Shown here: positions 60,021 through 64,000 of the stretch, piece by piece
Numbering within the stretch: the first letter of the stretch is position 1
How the letters are laid out: each line of letters opens with the position of its first letter
DNA from: Hymenobacter arizonensis
Lineage (GTDB): Bacteria > Bacteroidota > Bacteroidia > Cytophagales > Hymenobacteraceae
Direction: 5' to 3'
Assembly: GCF_900115775.1 (NCBI RefSeq)
Contig: NZ_FOXS01000003.1
Location: forward strand, 248,001-312,000
Length of the DNA stretch: 64,000 nucleotides
Program-made: the position numbers and the translations under genes
Notes under the pieces: generated by a model
Told to the model about the DNA's origin: nothing
The model's input: the letters and a program-made list of their open reading frames with translations, nothing else
The model's database searches: none

Positions 60021-60743
60021 ATGCCCGACTCTGCTCTTCCGTTCCGCCGCCCCGACCTACTGCGCCTTGACTACGACACTTACCGTGCTCTGCCGGCCAT
60101 CGCCAACTCCGACCTCTCGCGCCTGCGCGATGCCTTGGATGGCCGGCCGCCGCGCCCCCACACCAGTTCCAACGAAGGCGCCTTGAGCTTCGGCACCGCG
60201 TTTCATACGGCCCTGCTCGAACCCGACGACTACGTAGCAGGCCAGCCCGGTTTGAACGATACGCTGGTGTGGTGGCTGGTGGAAGGCGTTAAGATGAACA
60301 CCCAACTGGCCGAGCTGCTGACCCTGGGTGTTCCCGAAATCAGCGTGCTGTTCACGGAGCCCGAAACCGACACCCTGTGCAAGCTGCGCGCCGACCTGGT
60401 GGTGGACCAGCCGGACCAGCCATTTACTATCATCGATTTCAAAACCACCATGGCCCGTGACGCCGACCACTTCCTGTGGCAGTGCTCGGCTTATGACTAC
60501 GACCGGCAGGCCGCCTTCTATACCGATGCCCTTCGGGCCGAGCGTTTCCTGCTGGTGGGCGTGCAGAAAGTGGAGCCCTTCAGCGTGTTTACTATTGAAG
60601 TGAGCGAACAAATGCTGGCGGAAGGCCGCACCAAATACCACCGGCTGCTGCGCTTGCTGAAGGCGCCGGCCACCGCGCCGACCTACCGGGCCGAGGCTGT
60701 GCAGGCCGCCGTCGACGCTTTGGGACTGCAGTCGGAAGAATAA
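60021..60743 (+). CDS. RecE-like PD-(D/E)XK exonuclease
   Basis: 240 residues from the ATG at 60021. The N terminus (DYDTYRALPAIANSDLSRLR, then LSFGTAFHTALLEPDDY) is the pattern of the putative exonuclease VIII/RecE C-terminal domain (DUF3799-like). The nuclease core is CKLRADLVVD followed by FTIIDFKTTMARD (Asp and Asp-x-Lys), with Gln/Tyr in RQAAFYTDAL. Such enzymes resect double-stranded DNA 5' to 3' and usually sit with a RecT-type annealing protein in prophages. Here the gene is alone, with host-like composition and its own terminator, so it may be a domesticated repair gene. Confidence 0.85.
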   Translation: MPDSALPFRRPDLLRLDYDTYRALPAIANSDLSRLRDALDGRPPRPHTSSNEGALSFGTAFHTALLEPDDYVAGQPGLNDTLVWWLVEGVKMNTQLAELLTLGVPEISVLFTEPETDTLCKLRADLVVDQPDQPFTIIDFKTTMARDADHFLWQCSAYDYDRQAAFYTDALRAERFLLVGVQKVEPFSVFTIEVSEQMLAEGRTKYHRLLRLLKAPATAPTYRAEAVQAAVDALGLQSEE

Positions 60744-60767
60744 TTTCCGGCTAGCTTTTGAAATAAT

Positions 60768-60799
60768 TTGCCCTTCTCCACCCCGAGAAGGGCTTTTTT
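60768..60799 (+). terminator. Intrinsic terminator after the nuclease gene
   Basis: Stem GCCCTTCTC/GAGAAGGGC (60770-60778, 60785-60793) followed by TTTTTT. Confidence 0.9.
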
Positions 60800-60816
60800 G
60801 TGTCAAAGGAATAAAG

Positions 60817-60847
60817 CTTACTTATTAGTTAGTAAGTAGTATCTTTG
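60817..60847 (+). promoter_or_regulatory. Promoter and operator of the TetR gene
   Basis: TATCTTTG at 60840-60847 is an exact TAnnTTTG match, ending seven bases before the ATG, so the mRNA is nearly leaderless. Just upstream, CTTACTTATTAGTTAGTAAG (60817-60836) is an imperfect palindrome where the spacer should be, a likely binding site for the TetR protein itself. Confidence 0.65.
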
Positions 60848-60854
60848 TCGCATT

Positions 60855-61448
60855 ATGATGAGCCAAGCTACGACAGTTTCTGTTGCCCCCGACACCCGCA
60901 CGCGCATTCTCGACCTGGCCGAAAACCTGTTGCTGGAGCGGGGGTACAATGCATTCAGCTACCAACATATTGCCCGCGAGCTGGGCGTGAAGCCGGCTGC
61001 CATTCACTATCACTTCCCTAGCAAAGACGACTTGGGCACGGCCGTTGTGGCGCGTCAACTCAGGCGCCTGCGCAAGTGGCGCGACTTGCCCCGCGTGGCC
61101 GACTTGCCCCCGACGGAGCAGCTGGAAGCCATTTTTAAGGTATATGACAGCCACGTGCGCCAGGAGCGCCGCGTGTGCTTGTTTGGCGCGCTGGCCGCCG
61201 ATTTCCTAACGCTGCCAACCCCGATGCAAGCCGAGCTCCGCACCTTCAACGGGGAGTTGACGGCGTGGCTGGCCCAGGTGCTGGCTGTTGGGAAGGCCAC
61301 CGGAGCGTTGCGGTTTATGGGCAGTCCGTCGGCCAAGGCGGTGCAGGTGCTCACCACGCTGGCGGGCGCTCTGCAGGTGGCTCGCGTGCACGACGAGACC
61401 CATTTCCATACCATAGTGGGACAGCTACGGCTGGAACTGCTGGTGTGA
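60855..61448 (+). CDS. TetR/AcrR-family transcriptional regulator
   Basis: 197 residues. The N-terminal helix-turn-helix is complete (ILDLAENLLLERGYNAFSYQ, HIARELGVKPAAIHYHFPSK). The ligand-binding part has CLFGALAADFLTLPTPMQAE, as in AcrR-like proteins of about 190-200 residues. A palindrome overlapping its promoter suggests self-repression. It precedes an alpha/beta hydrolase gene by 45 bp on the same strand, so the hydrolase is a likely target. Confidence 0.93.
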   Translation: MMSQATTVSVAPDTRTRILDLAENLLLERGYNAFSYQHIARELGVKPAAIHYHFPSKDDLGTAVVARQLRRLRKWRDLPRVADLPPTEQLEAIFKVYDSHVRQERRVCLFGALAADFLTLPTPMQAELRTFNGELTAWLAQVLAVGKATGALRFMGSPSAKAVQVLTTLAGALQVARVHDETHFHTIVGQLRLELLV

Positions 61449-61493
61449 AACAAGCATATCAGAAGCCCTTGGTAAATTTTATGCTCAGTAGCT

Positions 61494-62420
61494 ATGATAA
61501 ATACCTTCTCACCCGCTCACGACTATTTCATGGCTGACGAACCGGCTGTTTCCGCTGCGCCGCGCATGCGCTACCCCTCGCCGCCGCCTGCCTTGCGCTG
61601 GCTGCGGCTGCAACTCAAGGTGCTGTCGGCGGTGGCACCGGAGCTGGCTTTCAAGCAGGCTTGGAAGCTGTTTATTTCGCCTCGCCGGCTGCCGGCCAAG
61701 GCTTGGGAAGCACCCGCTTTGGTAGATGCCCGCAGGCGCGTGGTGACCTGCCAGCCGGGCGCGGTGGCGGTGTATGAGTGGGGCCCAGAAGCCGCGCCAG
61801 CCGTGGTGCTGGTGCACGGCTGGGAGCACCGGGCTAGTTTTTGGCGTGCCTGGGTGGGGCCGCTGCTGGCCGCGGGCTACCGGGTGGTGGCGCTGGATGG
61901 GCCCGCGCACGGCGCATCGGGCGGCAAGCAAGCCACGCTGGTGGCCTTTGGCGGAGCGGTGCAGGCGGTGGTGCAAACGGTGGGCGAGGTGCGGGCCATC
62001 GTGGCGCATTCGTTTGGGGCAGCGTCGGTGGCGGGGCTGCCGGTGCGGCTGCCGAATGGGGTGCCACTGCCACGGCTGGTACTGCTGAGTGCCCCTGTTG
62101 GCCCTCGGGCAGTAGCGGGGCGCTTCGCCGACTTCCTGTACCTATCCAATGACTTTGTGGCGCGGTTTGCCCAATACGTGGAGCAGGCCACCGGCCGGTC
62201 AGCCGATTCGTTCGGGGTGGCCGTGTCTGGTCCCGGCACGGGAGCCGAGCAGGTGCTAATAATGCACGACGAGGAGGACGAGATAATTCCGTTTTCGGAG
62301 GGTCGGGAGATTGCCGCGGGTTGGCCCGGCGCTATGCTGCACGCCACGCGTGGCCTGGGGCACAACCGAATTCTGCGCGATGCGGAGGTAGTGCAAGCGG
62401 CGGTACGGTTTATCGGGTAA
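61494..62420 (+). CDS. Alpha/beta hydrolase
   Basis: 308 residues from the ATG at 61494 (or 296 from the ATG at 61530). The fold is plain: APAVVLVHGWEHRASFWRAW (oxyanion loop), YRVVALDGPAHGASGGKQA, nucleophile Ser in IVAHSFGAASVAG (a variant GxSxG with Ala first), Asp in MHDEEDEIIPFSEG and His in GLGHNRILRD. An N-terminal segment of about 90 residues precedes the hydrolase domain. Substrate unknown. It is downstream of a TetR gene and probably in the same transcript. Confidence 0.9.
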   Translation: MINTFSPAHDYFMADEPAVSAAPRMRYPSPPPALRWLRLQLKVLSAVAPELAFKQAWKLFISPRRLPAKAWEAPALVDARRRVVTCQPGAVAVYEWGPEAAPAVVLVHGWEHRASFWRAWVGPLLAAGYRVVALDGPAHGASGGKQATLVAFGGAVQAVVQTVGEVRAIVAHSFGAASVAGLPVRLPNGVPLPRLVLLSAPVGPRAVAGRFADFLYLSNDFVARFAQYVEQATGRSADSFGVAVSGPGTGAEQVLIMHDEEDEIIPFSEGREIAAGWPGAMLHATRGLGHNRILRDAEVVQAAVRFIG

Positions 62421-62533
62421 GACTAGGCCTGCTTCTGCCGATGCTGTTCAGCTTTGGGTCTAGTCCTCTATAACTGAGATGGCAGGAATCCTTGTTCAGG
62501 AAGGCCAAGAAGAGAAATTTTCAGCCCTGCATT

Positions 62534-62567
62534 GCCTGTCATGCTTCGCAGGCTCAGCATGACAGGC
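62534..62567. repeat. Family C-like hairpin, short copy 4
   Basis: GCCTGTCATGCT and AGCATGACAGGC flank TCGCAGGCTC. It looks like a shortened family C unit with only the outer GTCATG/CATGAC arms. The 62421-62605 gap holds nothing else of note. Confidence 0.65.
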
Positions 62568-62605
62568 GTTATCATTTCGGCTCCTTGGCGGACTGCTTGG
62601 ATAGG

Positions 62606-63622
62606 TTAGATAGTGCTCATTCCCTCAGCAGCCAACTGCCGCAGCACGTCGCGCAGGCCATCTGGCTCGCGTAGGAGCACCCCTACGTGCTGCACGTACT
62701 CGGCTTCGGCCCGCAGGTCGCGCTTGAGCTGCCGTAGCTCCGCTTCCTGCTTTTTAGCCGAAGCTCCCTGGAAGCCGCTGGGGCCGTACTTCACCTCGTT
62801 CATCTCCTGCTTCAACGTGATTTGCTGTTGCAGCAGGGCGCGGGTGTAGCGGGCCAGCACATCGTCCGATTCCGCATCGGCCGGGCCTGATTCGGATAGT
62901 AGCTGCAACAGCGTGTAGAGGTCGTCGGCTTCGTAGGCCTCCGTGATGCGCTGCATCTGGGCGGTTTTGTCGGCTTGCTTTTCGGGGTCGCGCTCCAAGT
63001 CGGGGTGGTGGGTGCGGGCCAGCTGGCGGTAGATGGTTTTGGCGTTTGATTCAAGCTGCTTTTGGTCGGCTTGTTCGGCAGCTTCTTTGGCTCGCTGGGC
63101 TTTGGTTTGGCGGCGGGCGCGGGCGGCAGCGGCAGCTTGCTCGTGCGGGGGCAAGCTGGGGTCGGGGATGTATTCCTTGGGTATCTGGGAGCTGGCGCTG
63201 CTATCGGGTTTGGTCTTGGTATCGGAACTGCTGCGACGGCCCGCTGGGGTGTACTTGCGAATTATCGCGCTTTCATCCTCACCAAACCGCTCTTCTAATG
63301 ACCGGGCGTTGCCCAGTATCAGCTCCGTAATCTGCTCTTCTTCTAAGCGACTGAAATAGCCGAGGAGCAAGGCTTCTTCCAGGGATGGAAACAGGCTGCG
63401 GCGGGCCGATACCACGGCCGTAGCCGCGGGGCCTACCTGCTGCCAGTAGCGGCGGCGGGCTTCGGCCTGCTCAGCGCGGAGGTCGCGCAGACGCTCACGC
63501 AGGTTCTCAACGTCCAGAATGGCTTGCCGAAAAGCCTGTTGGGCGGGAGTGCCCGCCGGCTGTTCGTCGAGCCGCACGGGTACGGTTACTGGTGCAGGAT
63601 GCGTGGAGGCAGCTTTTTTCAT
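62606..63622 (-). CDS. J-domain protein
   Basis: 338 residues from the ATG at 63622. An N-terminal helical region (LRERLRDLRAEQAEARRRYW) and a central disordered part rich in Ala, Arg and Lys are followed by a J-domain-like segment, AKTIYRQLARTHHPDLERDP and MQRITEAYEADDLYTLLQLL, containing the HPD motif that stimulates DnaK ATPase. A C-terminal coiled coil follows (QQQITLKQEMNEVKYGPSGF). Unlike DnaJ, the J-domain is internal and there is no zinc finger. It probably recruits Hsp70 to an unknown client. Confidence 0.85.
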   Translation of the reverse strand: MKKAASTHPAPVTVPVRLDEQPAGTPAQQAFRQAILDVENLRERLRDLRAEQAEARRRYWQQVGPAATAVVSARRSLFPSLEEALLLGYFSRLEEEQITELILGNARSLEERFGEDESAIIRKYTPAGRRSSSDTKTKPDSSASSQIPKEYIPDPSLPPHEQAAAAARARRQTKAQRAKEAAEQADQKQLESNAKTIYRQLARTHHPDLERDPEKQADKTAQMQRITEAYEADDLYTLLQLLSESGPADAESDDVLARYTRALLQQQITLKQEMNEVKYGPSGFQGASAKKQEAELRQLKRDLRAEAEYVQHVGVLLREPDGLRDVLRQLAAEGMSTI

Positions 63623-63647
63623 GAGGTGCAAAGGTAGGGGTGTGGTC

Positions 63648-64000
63648 CTACGGCCACAGCTCAAACGCCACCCGAAACGTGTTGCAATGCGCATCTACAA
63701 TGTCTGCGAGCCGCTCGGAGTAGCCGCCGCCCATGCTCACCGCTACCGGAAGCTGGCGCTCATGGCACAGGCCTAGCACAAATTCATCGCGCTGACGGCA
63801 GCCGGCCGGCGTAAGGGCCAGCTTGCCGAGCTTGTCGGTGGCTAGCACATCAACCCCGGCTTGGTAAAAGATGAAATCGGGCTGTACTTGGGTCAATAGT
63901 CTCGGCAGCGTCTCTTTAAGCAACTGAAGGTATAGCTCGTCACCGGTGCCTAATTCCAGCGCAATGTCCAAATCGGATTTCTCCTTGCGCAAGGGATAGT
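63648..64000 (-). CDS. Histone deacetylase family protein, C-terminal part
   Basis: The gene enters from the right edge; about 117 residues are visible. The sequence near the edge reads YPLRKEKSDLDIALELGTGD, and then QPDFIFYQAGVDVLATDKLG, the Asp of the zinc site in the HDAC fold, and MGGGYSERLADIVDAHCNTF at the end. These match bacterial class IV (HDAC11-like) deacetylases. Such enzymes remove acyl groups from lysine or small amines; the partner substrate is unknown. It is followed on this strand by the J-domain gene after 25 bp. Confidence 0.9.
   Translation of the reverse strand, partial: YPLRKEKSDLDIALELGTGDELYLQLLKETLPRLLTQVQPDFIFYQAGVDVLATDKLGKLALTPAGCRQRDEFVLGLCHERQLPVAVSMGGGYSERLADIVDAHCNTFRVAFELWP

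Overview
The window reads as chromosomal DNA of a GC-rich member of the Bacteroidota, most like Hymenobacter (Cytophagales). Reasons: promoters of the Bacteroidota type (TTG-N20-TAnnTTTG), almost no Shine-Dalgarno sequences, a type IX secretion C-terminal sorting domain, an N-acylornithine type carbamoyltransferase in the arginine pathway, and many nested palindromic intergenic repeats. The genus is an inference; no rRNA is present.

Layout. 1-5.0 kb: a reverse-strand RND efflux operon (membrane fusion protein, pump, start of a TolC-like channel) with a palindromic repeat in each gap. 5.1-12.6 kb: an alkyltransferase-like DNA repair protein, two tandem secreted paralogs of unknown function, an overlapping sensor kinase and a regulator that ends after its receiver domain, then exonuclease VII (xseB, xseA). 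12.6-17.4 kb: two tandem secreted M13 metallopeptidases, with repeats before and between them. 17.5-36.4 kb: mostly single genes (GAF protein, ECF sigma factor, BLUF photoreceptor, lipoprotein prolyl isomerase, manganese catalase, S1/P1-type zinc hydrolase, CinA amidase, APC permease, amidohydrolase, acyl-CoA-binding protein, a kinase-like unknown, a 51-residue-repeat T9SS protein, CDGSH protein, deoxynucleoside kinase, MOSC protein, BatE-like protein).

36.50-45.24 kb: a tRNA-Lys(TTT) gene whose 3' end is duplicated 8.66 kb downstream. Between the two 24-bp copies lies an integrated element. It carries a tyrosine integrase broken by an in-frame TAG, a 280-residue unknown, an excisionase-like HTH protein, a small ORF, a BT4734-like primase, a VirE-type helicase, an iteron-like cluster flanking an AT-rich block just behind the helicase gene, a degenerate zinc-ribbon ORF, and two AT-rich cargo genes (a DUF2806-like protein and a membrane-anchored helical protein). 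It has no structural or conjugation genes. The layout resembles that of phage-inducible chromosomal islands (satellites), and it is the most interesting part of the window.

45.5-59.4 kb: an almost complete arginine biosynthesis cluster in two divergent operons. Reverse: GNAT acyltransferase, argG, argC, argD, carA, carB, a small BamE-like lipoprotein, N-acylornithine carbamoyltransferase. Forward: argB, an M20 deacylase, argH. Overlapping divergent promoters lie near 55,990-56,020, and the reverse operon has a leader of about 320 nt. 59.5-64 kb: EamA transporter, a lone RecE-like PD-(D/E)XK nuclease, a TetR regulator with an alpha/beta hydrolase, a J-domain protein and the end of a histone-deacetylase family gene.

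Dispersed repeats run through the window: family A (ends AACTCCCCTCCTT/AAGGAGGGGAGTT, four copies), family B (ends GTAGAGACGC/GCGTCTCTAC, two copies and a short relative), family C (arms like GTCATTCCGAGCG/CGCTCGGAATGAC, four copies) and one inverted repeat at the argE/argH junction. Several copies abut or supply stop codons of neighbouring genes.
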